Positions 13,901 to 25,804 of a stretch of DNA of 64,000 nt are shown piece after piece. The notes beneath the pieces were generated by a model. That model ran no database searches and had not been told where the DNA came from. It was given only the letters and a program-made list of their open reading frames with translations. The stretch covers positions 5,011,719 to 5,075,718 of the forward strand of contig NC_044288.2 of assembly GCF_004027225.2 (NCBI RefSeq), given 5' to 3'. Source of the DNA: Strigops habroptila. Taxonomy: Eukaryota; Chordata; Aves; Psittaciformes; Psittacidae. The first letter of the stretch is position 1. Every line of letters starts with the position of its first letter. The translations under genes were made by a program, and so were the position numbers.

Positions 13901-16900
13901 TTATCAAACAGATGATTTACATCTTATTAGGTGTTTCCATCTGTTGATAGAAAAACGCTCTATTGCATAATCTTCCTTTTGCTCCTCATTCAGTTCTCAC
14001 CATTGCCACAAGTGCCTTTGGGCCCCTGGACCAGCCTGTTTAAATAATCAGCTCAGAGCCAGTGGCACCTTGGGGTGCTCAGCCTGGGCCTTGGTAGAGC
14101 CGCCTGCCCCTGGGCCACTGCCAGCAGGCACTGGGCTGCACGCCCCAGGGACAGCTCCTGCCTGCTGGTGCAGCTCCAGAGCACCCACCTCAGGGCTCGG
14201 TGCCCACTGGTCTTAGTGCCACCCACTTCTGAGGATGTGTTTTTCCCAGCTTGGATGCAAATCTCAGTCGCTTCTCTTTCAGCGTAAGTTTATTCACTTT
14301 TGGTCAAGCTTGTCCCAAGGACAGAATCTGTCTTTATTGCAGTTGCAGAACTTTGCAGTCCAGTTGCCTGCAGATGTTCAGGCGCCACGAAAAGAGAGTG
14401 TCTGGAAATCTGAAGCTCAAGTCATATTTCTCTCCTCCTATGTCCATTCAACTTTGCCAGCCTGTTCATGGACTGCTCCTGCTTCTGGAGGATGAACTGA
14501 AAAACAAGCAGTGCCCATAGTAATGCATCTGTTTGTTGATACAAATCCGCATCTCCAAAGCAGCCTGAGAACTTTAATTACTCCAAAGCATCCCAGAATG
14601 CATTGCTTGGTATCAGTCACTGGGAATATATTATCCTTACATGTGAAACAAAGAACCTGGAAACTCTATTCAACAGGCAAGCAAAACAGGGAATATTTTC
14701 ATCAGCAAAACCAGGGGAGAGTGTTGAGATGAGTGGTGAGAGCAGGGGAATACTGGGCTCAATGCCTGATTCCTAATCCCTAAACTGTTTTACTATAGTA
14801 TGTGAAAGCCAGGAGGGATAAACCTTAATACCACAGCTTCTTGCCATCAAGAAACTATGTATTAATACAGTACTGCTAAGGTAATTAACCAAATCAGACT
14901 TAGTCCAGTGCTGAAAAGGATTTCTCCCCCAAGGGATAAGCAGATGTCTCAATCTAATTATACAAGTTATTTAATCAGAACCAGAGGTCGGGTATTTAAT
15001 GAAAATACTACCTAATGTGAGGGAGAGACGTTGTGGCTCTGAAGCAGTGCAAGCAGAGGGGGGATACAGGCTTCCAAACTGGTGCAGTTTCTGATGCTCT
15101 TCTGCTTTATTTCTGTAGATGACCTAAGATCTCAGGATAGGAATGTGGGAAAAAAATCCCTAGTGACAAGAACACATTCTAGCAAAGTTCGTGTCACGGC
15201 CTGGTATGGAAAGAAAACTCTCCTGTGAATGCCATCAGTGCTTCACCCACCCACACTGCTGACACAGGAACAAGCAGCTGTGTTTTGTCTGAGGCAGTTG
15301 ATAGCTTGAAGTGTTAGTGTTTTGTCAGCCTTGCTTCACCTGGGTAAAATCTGTAACAGATGCCTGAAACCTGCCAGTCGTTCTGTGTGCATGTGGCTGA
15401 CGGTGGGTGTGCAGCTGTTAACATCTGGAAAGCACTCACACTGCAGGCTTGCAGAAGGGGTGCTCACTGTGCTCTCAGGGACGAGTAGAGCCCCTGAAGC
15501 TATGATTCTTGTGATATAGAGGTATCTGAAATGCAAGTGGAGGATCACTCACACTGGGAAGGCTGTGCTGCTGTTACCAGGAGCCAGTACATGGGCTTAC
15601 TGAAGACTCACAGGATGGGACACGTGCATGCTTCAGCCCTGAGAGAACAGAGGAGCTGAATTCCTTTCATTTCACTAGAATGGAAACCCAGGTACTCCTA
15701 ACAGTTGGCAATAACGTAGCTGCATGCGAGGACCTTTGCACTTGCTTGGAGGTAACTGCTCCCATGCAGTCTTCCAGGAGGAGCACAAGGCTCCAGGCAG
15801 GATTATCCCTCTCTGTGCTGGCAGTGCTCACTCCAGCTTCCTGCCCATCTCTCTGTTTGGCATGTTCCATAGATGAGGGTCTTCTCTCTTGATTTCCTCC
15901 TGACATCTTTGTCTGCATCTCCACCTCTGCAGCTCGGTTCCTGATGCTGGCCAAGGCGTGCTGCTCCTCTTGCCCCCCCTCCGTTGCGTTGGCCAGCAGT
16001 GCCGTGTTGCCTAGTGATGCACTTCTGGCTGTCCCATCTCATTAAGCTGTTCAAGCTGCATGCATCCACGAGGAAGTCAGGAGGGAACGCCGGCCCTGGC
16101 TGCTTTAATTGGCTTCTTGCATGTGTGTGCACATGCATTGCAGATAGTGCTGAGTCTTCCCGAGCGATCACTGATGGGTAAGGAGTTAAAATGTACAGCT
16201 CTGTGGCCAACTAGTTGCTGCCTTGGAAGCTTTGTTATTTACATGTATTTTTCTTGATTAGTTTCAATGAATCTTAACTTTAAATGTTGCCCAGTTTACA
16301 GAAGTTTATGTGTTTCCTCTCCTCTGTGTATGAAGCGACAGTCACGTGTAGAAAGACCAGGCAACCTTCATGCTCATTCTTCATTCTGAAGCATAGAGCA
16401 TGTTTGTAACAGCTGAACTGAAGAAATATGGCATTTCTGAGCATGTAGTTGTAGACAAATGGGCTGTGATATGCTGTGAGGATGAATGAAAGAGAGGAGG
16501 AAATGAAGCGCACAGGCCACTTGAGTTCATGCAGGTATCAATTCCCTTCTTTAAGAATCTGCTCTGCAGGGACATGTTTGCACAGTGTAGTTTCTCTTTC
16601 TTCATGTAGAAATCCGCACACAAAAACTCATGGGCAGAAATACCCTGTTCTTCTGCTAGGACCCAGAAATGGCAGAACTACAAATGGAGCCCAGATCGGG
16701 GCTGGTGCGTGTTAAATTTTTTCTCTGTGAGCTTGTAGCTGTCCAGAAACAACTGAAGCTGAGGTGAGGCACAGCAGCCGTTGCAAAGCTGACCCTGGAT
16801 ATTAAAGTATCCCACTTTGAGGTTGTGTTCATCCAGGGGGTTTAAACAATCCCGAATTGCCCTGAAAGGGAATTTACTAGACAATAGAAAAGGGATTGAC

Positions 16901-19900
16901 AGAAAAGAAATAAAGATGAAATGTGATGCCTGTTTAAGCTATTTTTCTTCATTTTCGCACTTCGTCCTGTACTGTGACTTCTTTAACCAACCTCTTATTG
17001 AGAACTCTTCTGTCTTTTTAGATCCACCGTGACTGACTGAAACACTGTCTGCCAGAGGCTTGCAGGCTCTTGCCCCCCTCAATCCACTGCCCTTTCCCTA
17101 GGAAGGACAGAGGTGCACATCAGCAGATGAACCTGCATCTGAGTACTTCCATGACATGACCACCACCAGAGAGCATTACCACCTCTGCGGACTACAGCAA
17201 GAGTAAAGCAACTCTCCTGCACTGCTGCTAAGAGTTTTGTTGATGAGTTCCTAGGAAATATTGACCCAAATAAATTGGACTGGGAAGAAAACTGTTCAGA
17301 ACAGTAGCAAGAGTGAAGAGGTGACACATGATTGCACCATGACTTGAGAAAAAGACTGAATCTTGAGGGCCTGTTGACTGCAGTGGGAGTTTGTTGGCCC
17401 ACACTGCAGCTAAACAAAATACCAGAAATACAAGCTGTGGCACAGATCAGAGCTCAGATGAGACAGTCCTGTAACCAGTCTGAGAAGCGCTGGGCCCTCG
17501 CCAACCAGCTACTTGCAACACATGAGGAACAAAGAGAAATTTTACTTTGAACTGTGCTGTCCTATATCCAGAAGACCAGTTGCATTTTCATATGCTGTGT
17601 AAATAATACACTTCTTTTATCACCTTGTACCTATTCCACACCGTGTGAATAAAAAACCAGCTGCTTATGCACTGTAGAGTACGTGGCATTATGGCATCAG
17701 ACCCCATGCAAAGACATGTCTGTAGCGTTGCACCAGATGATGGCATTTGTCTTGTTGTAACAAAGCAGGATCAACTCCTGCCCTGTCAACTGTGCAGTCC
17801 AGTATGACACAGACAACCTGCATTCAGTCCTCTGACTTCTTTGAACACAAATAGTTTATGAAAAGGAGATTGTGGAACGGTTCTAAGATTTGCCCACTTA
17901 AAACCAGCCTTGTGGATCTGTGACTTAATCCCTGCTTATGAAGATTTCTCATCTAGAAGCAAAACCGTAAGTGTTGGGAATGATCTGAAGTCTGTCATTT
18001 CAGATGGTGATGATCACTCTTGGAAAATCCAATTAATTAAAGTCTGTTCAGCTTGGAAAGTGAAAGGCTCAGGATTGTTTGTTTAGAGGGAGCAGCAGAA
18101 TGAATGTTTAAGGTAAGATACGGGAGCAAGGTTTTGATGGTAACTACAACGTATGGCCACTGGGAGGATGGCCACTCGGTCTGTTGTCCTGGGACCAGCA
18201 GAAATCATTCTCTGCAGACAATGCATCTCCTTAAGGCAGGTGCTGATGGGGAAGAGGGACTGTGTTCAGAGGCACAGCCCTCCTGGCAGTGGCACTGAGT
18301 GTGGCCATGCTCCAGGCTGAAAGCAGACGTGGAATTAATACCTCCTCCATCCAAGTCTGTGGAGAGCTTTTTACTGGCGTCAGTGGCAACAGGATCAGAG
18401 TAGAGTCTTAAGGCTCTTCCCCTGGAGCTTAGAGGAGTTTAATGGAATAACATCTAAGTTGTAATTAATTGGCTTCTGCTTCTCCTGCAGGAAAGAGTTA
18501 ATGAAGACAAAGCTTGTCTGGCCAAGGGGCTGGTACAGCTCCAGTAGAGCTATGATTCACAGATTGAAACTCCTGCCAAAGCACTGAGCAGGCTCCTCAT
18601 CCTCAGCTCCTCCTATCCCAACAGGAATAGTGCAAACGGGTCCGGCATCATGGAAGGAAAGGTTTGTCCCTTACAGCCCCTGCTCTTCCCACTCAGTTCA
18701 GTACTATTTGTGTGCACAAGAAGTCACTGTCTGCGATAGAAGACTTTACACATTTAGCTGTGTTATGTTGTGTCTATGGTTTGGACACACACCCCCCCAG
18801 TAATCTTATGAGGGCTCTTTACAGGACTGAAGGAAGTAGAGGTTAATAGAATAATTTAAATGAGTAAGGAAATGGCCAAAGGGAGGACAGAAACTAATAG
18901 ACTGCTGGGAAGCAGCACACAAGGAGAAGTTACTGGGTGAGTTGGTCAAAGATGAGTCTTGGAACTGACCAAGTTTGGTATTGTCATCGAGCTTGGCTCA
19001 AAAAGAGGAGTGGAGAAAGGAAATTTGTTGGTGGCATCATCCTTATAAAACTGCCCACACTTAGTGACATGCTGTCCTGGGCGTGCTCCTCTACTCCAAT
19101 TGCTCACCACTTCCCTCTCTCTGGAGAGAATAAGACCAGTGAAGAGCCACCAGCAACAACACCTCTTCCTGCTGCTGAGTTTCAGCCTATCCTGCCAGGC
19201 CTCCATTCCTGGTGTGAGAAGAGCACAGGCAGGGAGGAGCAGAGATGGGTAGTCTGGAGGCTGGTGCCTACTTGCTATTCCTCAGAGGTGGATTTCATTA
19301 AAAATGGATGTTTTCCTTCCTTCTGAACTCCTGTCCTCTGCCTCAGTTATCACAACAGGGCCAGTGATCAGTCACAGTAAGTGCAAAGATTATGATAGCA
19401 TGACAGTGCAGGCAGAAGATAGGGAGGGCTCTTGGTCTTGACGATGGGCTGGATGATACCACTTTGAATCCAGACTAGCAAAGCATAAATACATGGATTA
19501 GCACCAGTATAACAGATCAAAGCCTGAGGTGGAGAGTTTAAACAAGGCATAATTTGTAGTAACAACAAAATTACAGGGATTTGTCCCTTCATCTCCCAGC
19601 CCTTGCACCTCAGCCTTGCCACAAAGAACAGTTCTGCTTCCCCGTTCTTCTGCATCTGTATTGCTCAGAACATCCCATTTTTGGGAGCCAACCTGGGAAG
19701 TGTGGCCTGTTGATACTGAAAGACCAGCCCTGGAACTGTGCATCATTGATGAGTGTGGAGTGGGGAGAACAAAGGGACACACACGTCCAGCTCCAAATCT
19801 GTTTGGGAAATGAAAAAATGAACCATTGTCCATGCAATTCCCTTTTGCCAGCAGTCAGACTGTGCAGACTGCTACACTGACTGCAATCACTACTGATTTT

Positions 19901-20638
19901 GAGGGACGAGCACATGATTGCTCCTAAGTTTGACCAGCTCCAGGTGTGGTGATTCCTGAGATCCCGTTACTGCACTCCAGAGGGATAACGGCTGCTTCTC
20001 CTCCATGTTCGAGTTGATATTAGATTGACAAGATCAAGCGACGGCACAACCGTAGACACCTTTATCTGCTGTATGCATAATCTTTCTCGCTGAACCCCCG
20101 CCAAACTCATCCCCAGGTCTTATCTTTTCTAAACTGAGTATTTATTCATGTGGGTTTTTATGTAAACTGCAAAGAGCCTCATTAAATGGAAACTTTAACT
20201 CAAAAGCTTCATTATTAAGGTGGAACAGAGCTCGGAATGCACAAAGTGAAATTACCAAGCTTTTGTGTTATTTTGGGAAGAAATGCTTAGTGCCTCAGGG
20301 ATCTGGTGCAGCCCGGTGCTGAGCCCTTCTGTTACCGCTAACCTCACTCAGAGGACAAGCCTGGCTTTAAGGTGAAGAGTTTTACAGGCTGTTATGCAGG
20401 ACAGTGCTCCCTAGGGCTGAGCAGAAAGAAGCTGAGGGGACACTGGACCGTGCCCTACCCTGGCAAACCAGGAAAAGTCCTGTTTGGCTTCTGGAGAAGG
20501 ACTGGTCCAGGTGGGAAGACGGCTTGAGTGTACAGCTCTGCACTGGCTATTGCTCCCCTTGGTGCCTGCAGCACCTTTGGAGCTGGCTGATAACCCAGCT
20601 TCAGAGAGGGTGAGCTTTTTGCAGACAAGGCTTCACAT

Positions 20639-20685
20639 CACTTGAATGCTGGCATTTGCTGAAGGCAAATGCCAACATTTTTGTG
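20639..20685. repeat. Small inverted repeat (hairpin)
   Basis: The arms 20645-20659 and 20665-20679 are reverse complements over 15 bp with one mismatch, around a 5-bp loop. Read as RNA from the minus strand, the mismatch becomes a U-G wobble. After a 3x3 internal loop, a further CAC/GTG pairing extends the structure to 20639-20685. The arms contain ATTTGC and GCAAAT, which are octamer half-like sequences. The stem is short for a typical pre-miRNA, so I call it only a hairpin. Confidence 0.7.
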
Positions 20686-20715
20686 CTTCCATGTTCTCAT
20701 ATTATAAATGCTAAT

Positions 20716-20750
20716 GAAAGAGTTTGAAAGGAAAGAGTTTGAAAGGAAAG
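20716..20750. repeat. 15-bp tandem repeat
   Basis: GAAAGAGTTTGAAAG is repeated twice head-to-tail at 20716-20745 with a trailing GAAAG. It begins 31 bp beyond the hairpin at 20639-20685. Confidence 0.85.
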
Positions 20751-21589
20751 ACACACACTCATGGTGAAGAACGTACAGGCAGTGAAGGTATTTCTCTGCA
20801 GCTGGAAATGGTATTTTCACTTTCTTAGTTTGACTGAATCCAGTAGATGCTTTACCCAGCCATCAGAATTGTGAAACTGGTGCTTCACCAGACAAGTCAT
20901 AGCATTTCTTTCCTAAACAAAACCAGGATAATATTAAAGAAGGTAACAAATCAGTATCCAAACCCCACATTTCTCCTGGACAATTAGCTTTCCAGGGACA
21001 GCTTGTTTTCCATGCTAAAGAACAGCATTTTTTAATTCAAACCCTTCAGCAACATTAACATGCTTGGTGCAGATCTATTCCCTGTCATACTTCTTATCTC
21101 AAGGACAGCACCTCAGACAGCAAAATGCCACATCCATCACATGGAAATATTAATAAGTATCCAGTCATCTTGAGTAGGAATAAAACGTGTGACCCACCAG
21201 CTTCGTGCCAAGTCAGCTGCTTTCTAAAGCTGCTACAGACATCCCAAAATATGTGGTTCATTATGGTAGTGAGCAAATAGGATGAACCAATATGGTATTT
21301 GTGGAAAAAGGTGAGGAAAGCTCAGAGGGACTTGAAGCACAGGGACACTGTGGTACCATGCACACGCTCAAAATCATGCTGAGCCACCCATAGACTTGTC
21401 CTTGTGCCTGTGTTCATGGCACAAACACTGCTGGATGTGGAGGGGGGTGAGGAAGGCTGCTGCGTCATTGCTGCCTCCTTCTGCCTGTGTTAATCTTACA
21501 GATCGTGGTGCGTGTCTGTGGATATGTGCATGTGTACGTTTTATTTCCCTTTGTTTTGTTTGGTACTTTTAATCCCCTGGGGCATATCT

Positions 21590-21800
21590 CTGAGCTGAAG
21601 AACTTTAGAGCTGATACAGCTTTTTAAAGTGGGGATTATGTAAATGCATATTACAGAGCTTTCATAAATAGGGATTATTTGCCGAATACATTGGAGCGCT
21701 TCCTTTGGAGCCATTAAGGACTGTTGTGTAAATAGGAATTTAGTGACTGCCTAAACTAAATTTCCTTGATTCAATAAAAGATCACAACAGCACTTTTTGC
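21590..21800. promoter_or_regulatory. AT-rich block with octamer-like site (candidate enhancer)
   Basis: About 200 bp rich in homeodomain- and POU-type AT motifs. It includes a near-palindromic GTAAATGCATATTAC with ATGCATAT at 21644-21651, and a run of TAAAT/ATTTA motifs. Its base composition stands out from the flanks. The regulatory reading is inference; cross-species conservation would be needed. Confidence 0.25.
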
Positions 21801-23650
21801 ATTCATTTGGGCCTTGTAAGAACATACTTCTGGACAATTTTCAAATAATCACAAGACCACATACAACTAAAGGCAATCCTAGTGAGCAAACCTCACACGT
21901 CTGTATTAACTGTTCTCCACAATTCATTCTATTGCTCTTCCTCTCTAGTTTTATGGTTAAAATCACTGTTGTCTCAGCCACAAACTTGTTAATTGTCACT
22001 CATTAAATTAAGGATTTTGCAAGTTTAAATGAGCAAAGCAATATGAATATTTTGCCAAAAGAGCCATCCCAACAGTTGTCAAATATCTATTATCTGTGCT
22101 GGAGGAAGGACATTTAGACAAAATGCTAAGAATTTGGAGAGATGCTGCCTCTCCTCAGGGGATTTTCACACTTACAGAGTTTACTCTGAGAAGACTTGGC
22201 TTTTGGGCTCCTCTCATCTTCCAGGGCATGCAGTTGCAGGGTGAGAACCTCTCACTAACTCTGTTGTTTGGCACTTGCCATATCTCCTGGACCCAAAGCT
22301 CACAGAATCCAGCTCATCTGCTTTTCTCAAACTGATTTTTGTCTTGGGTAGGAGTCTTGTTGACCTGGGGGTAGATGCAGCAATCTCTTTGTTGGTTTGC
22401 CTTAGAAGAGAAAGCAGTCCTAACCCCCGGGCGAGTTAAAGCCCCTGCAGCACATGTGAATTCACTGGGTCAGATGGGATTTGTCCAGTGAATGAGGACA
22501 CGACGTGGCGCGCTCACTTCACAAGGTGTTAGTAGATGTGTCACTCTGCAGGGTAACTCCAGAACAGCTTTCCAGTCTGTACCAGTGTGAAGAGAATGCT
22601 GGTGCTGTTCAGCCCTGGTAAAACTGGAGCCCCTCTTGCTCCGGTGCATGGATTCTCCTGCTGGCACTGCAGTGTCAAGCGTGGCAGATCCTTTTGGTAT
22701 CACACGTAGGAGCTGAGCTTAGACCAGGCGAGGGGTGGAGGGAGAACTGGAATTCACATTTCCAGTGGAAAACTGGTGGGGAGGATTCCTCCAGCTCCTT
22801 TGAGACAGGCTTCCAGCCGTGATGCTCTGACACGACACAGCCCCTTGTCACAGATCAATCCCATGCAACAGCAACCCTGAGCCTCCCCATTCCCTGGACC
22901 CGCTCAGGGGAGCGCAGCATGTGCTGCATCCCTGCAGTGATTCAGGCTCCGCTTCCCTAATGCCGAGCTTGCCTCGTTACTTCAGTCCTCCCACCAGCCT
23001 CGGATCCAGCTGCATTAGGCAGGTTTTGATGCTGTCACAGTCACACAGAGAATGAATCATATCGAACATTGCCCATGGGGTTGTTTATTCCTTGAAGAGG
23101 GAAGGGACTGCATGCCAATATTCCTGGTAAGGCATAATGAAGGAACTAGCTTTTGCTAGGAAACCTGGATGCCCTCCTACAGGGATTTGCTGGATGGCAC
23201 AGCTCTGGAAAAATAATAATACATCGAAGACAAATAATTTTTAAATGGAATGACATCCTGAAATAGTGACAGGGTCTTTCAAACAGCACAACCCCTGAGT
23301 CGAGACAGGGACACCAGGAACACAAATATGCTTGGCCAGCTCTTGAAGTTAGTGTTTATATGGGCATATCTTACACCTTTCCTTAGGGCTTACTTAGGGT
23401 CAGCACTCTCCTTTGATTTTACCTGCTGCACATTGTTAAAATAGAGGTAGTTTTGCCGCCTGGCTCTCACTTCTGGAGTTGGAGGTGCCAAGGAAGGTGT
23501 TAAATGGGAATTTCTCATCTCCCTCTGTTCTTTGCTGTTTCCAGTCTTTAAATTCAACTTTTATTAAGCAAAACAAGCCCAGAGCACAATCTGTGCACAA
23601 TGCCTTGGTTTGAAAAGATCATTTGATCAAGCATAAACCAATACTGTAAA

Positions 23651-23703
23651 TAAACCAAACCTGTGTAAACAGGTTCAGCATAAACCAAACCTGTGTAAAC
23701 AGG
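23651..23703. repeat. 30-bp-period direct repeat
   Basis: A 23-bp unit beginning TAAACCAAACCTGTG and ending AAACAGG occurs at 23651-23673 and 23681-23703, identical in both copies. A recent local duplication is the simplest explanation. Confidence 0.85.
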
Positions 23704-24707
23704 CTGTGATGGGGACCTAAACTATCACACACAATGTGTTTCTCCTTTGGTGACTTCTAAATACATAAACGGATAAAGTTTGAAATCCTGTCCTCAGCCT
23801 TTGGAAATGATTCATTCCTGTTAATGATTTACTGATATACACACAGCTTATTTTGCATAAAGTTAGAGCTGGGCACATTTATTCATTGTGATTCCCTTAA
23901 AAAATGGATATAAATATCAAAAGCAATTGGCTACCAAAAATTTGAATATTATGGCACTGCATCATGGGGAGTTGACATGAATATGAGTCTAGGTCAGAAA
24001 AAAATATACAGAAGATGCTTAACCACGTGTGATATTTTACAGCATGTCACGGCATCATCCGAAAGGGTTATATTCATTACAAACACATGCAGTGTTTGTG
24101 AGGGATTTCTCAGGAAAAGAAAGATCATTATTCTCCTAACGAAATACACTCCATGATCTATGAAACCCATCTCTCCTGTTAAGTCCAGCCTCTTCCTAAG
24201 GCTGTGTACCTGAAAAGAGATACTGGGTTCAGTGAAAAGAACCAACTACACATCATTCCACAGCCCAAAATGCAGATGTTCAATGCCAACTTTGTCAGTT
24301 TTGGCAAGGAGGGTGCAAAACTGAGCCTGCCAGCAGCAAGGTAGCTGTTCATTCCATGAGTCAGCAGCTCCCCAGTGTCCTGAGGTGATGCCTGAGCCCT
24401 TGCAATGGGCAGGGGCTGATCCTGCTGCTGACAGCTTGGCCCTTGGCTGGAGCAGGGCAGGAGCAGTTCCTGCCGTGTTGGGTGCTGTTGTGCACTGAAG
24501 TGGTGAAGTGCCTTCAATGCGGAGGGAAGGGATGTGGGAAACCTTCTCAGGAAAAGCATTTCAGGAGGCAGCAGTGGATGTCCCTAACAGCAGAGAGCCA
24601 CCCTGCCCAGGCATCTCCTCTCTATGGGACAGAGCAGGGCATCTGCATGTGGCCATTGTCATGTTACACTCGTACACGTATTGATCCGATGGTTCATTGT
24701 TCACCCA

Positions 24708-24760
24708 AGCCCTTGGCAAAGGTCACTGTCTCTGCTCCCAGTTTACAAATAGGAGCACAG
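24708..24760 (+). mobile_element. Possible MIR SINE remnant
   Basis: The segment CCCTTGGCAAAGGTCACT, then CTCTGCTCCCAGTTTACA and AATAGG, can be aligned by eye to the MIR block that runs from 'CCTTGGGCAAGTCAC' to 'CAGTTT..TGTAAAATGGG', with a small deletion. MIR is an ancient amniote SINE and occurs as diverged remnants in birds. The match is short and degenerate. Confidence 0.35.
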
Positions 24761-25360
24761 AGGCGAAGATTAATTTTCAGAAGTGATTAATGTTCCTGGT
24801 GCCCATCCTGATTCACTTTGGGCCTCAAGCCCCAAACGAAGTCTTAGAGCTGGGTTAATTAAGGTGTCCCTTGCCCCTCTCCCAACACTGCCAGACACGT
24901 CCTTTGCTTGTTGTCACTGTCTGTTCCCACAAACTCCTCCACCCTTTATCCTGTGCCAACCCTCAAACCGGCTCAGAGACTTGTCTGTGAGGCTGCTTCC
25001 AAGACCCACATTTCCCGTGACGCCCAAACGATCTCAGATCCTCATTTCTTGGCCCTTGGTGCTTTATCCTATGGAGTGCTCAGGAAGGTGCTCCCACCTT
25101 TGCAGGGCCCAGGGGCCGAGTTTTCTGGGAAGGTAAATCAGGGATTTTAATGTTTGAAAAGCTCTTGATTACCACAGGGTTCTTTGGCCAAGGACCTGCA
25201 GCTACCCCTGCACAGCAGCTACAGGAGGCTGCATTCTCCACCCACTTTGGCACACCCCAAAACCATGGGGCAGAGGGGACAGGGCAAAGCCTGGAGCCCC
25301 GCAGGCCGGTGAGGCACGGCTGGGCGGGCTCTGCACCGTGCTGCTCCGGATGGTGCCATG

Positions 25361-25380
25361 CCGTGCCGTGCCGTGCCGTG
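25361..25380. repeat. (CCGTG)4 pentamer repeat
   Basis: Four perfect CCGTG units at the upstream edge of the POU3F1 CpG island. Confidence 0.9.
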
Positions 25381-25519
25381 CCACCGCTGCCGCACCGGCC
25401 CGGGCCGTCGGGGCCACTCCCGCGCCACGCACGTGCCCCCGAGCGCGCCGGCGCGCCGGCCCCGCGCCCCCGCGGCCCATGTGGCCGATCGCAGCTCGGC
25501 ATGAATGAACCTCCCTCCT

Positions 25520-25773
25520 CCAATCAGCGGCCGCCCCGCCGGCGGGCTGCACGCGGGCTCCCCCCCTCCTCACCCCAATCCCTCCCCTCCGAGCTCCTCC
25601 GCCGGCCAATCCGCCAGCAGCGGCCTCCCGCCGCCGGCCAATGGCGGAGGGGAGCGCGGGGCGGCGGGAGGCGCCCTATGGCGGAGCGGCGCGGGCCGGC
25701 GGCGGCGGGCGGGAGGGCCAATGGGGTTCGGGGGCGGGGCCGGCGCGCGGCGCCCCGGCGCGCGGCTCTAAAG
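25520..25773 (+). promoter_or_regulatory. POU3F1: POU3F1 proximal promoter with five CCAAT motifs
   Basis: CCAAT pentamers lie at 25520, 25575, 25606, 25638 and 25718, all in the plus orientation. They are followed by a GC box (GGGGCGGGG, about 25731-25739) and a TATA-like TCTAAAG at 25767-25773. CCAAT boxes are bound by NF-Y and GC boxes by SP/KLF factors. If the TATA-like site is used, transcription would start near 25795-25800 and the 5'UTR would be only about 10 nt long. Initiation further upstream in the island is equally possible. The motifs are seen directly; their use is inferred. Confidence 0.6.
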
Positions 25774-25804
25774 CGCGGCGCGGCGAGGGGCAGCGCAGAC
25801 GGGC

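Larger units (their letters stand above)
6778..24707. other. Upstream gene-free flank of POU3F1
   Basis: About 18 kb without a recognisable exon. All open frames are short (140 codons or fewer) and densely overlapped on the opposite strand. I found no CR1 block clear enough to call in this span, in contrast to the sequence downstream of POU3F1. It holds small tandem repeats, a 15-bp hairpin and AT-rich blocks (listed separately). Gene-poor flanks with conserved enhancers are usual for developmental transcription factors, so hidden regulatory elements are likely but not provable from sequence alone. Confidence 0.5.
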
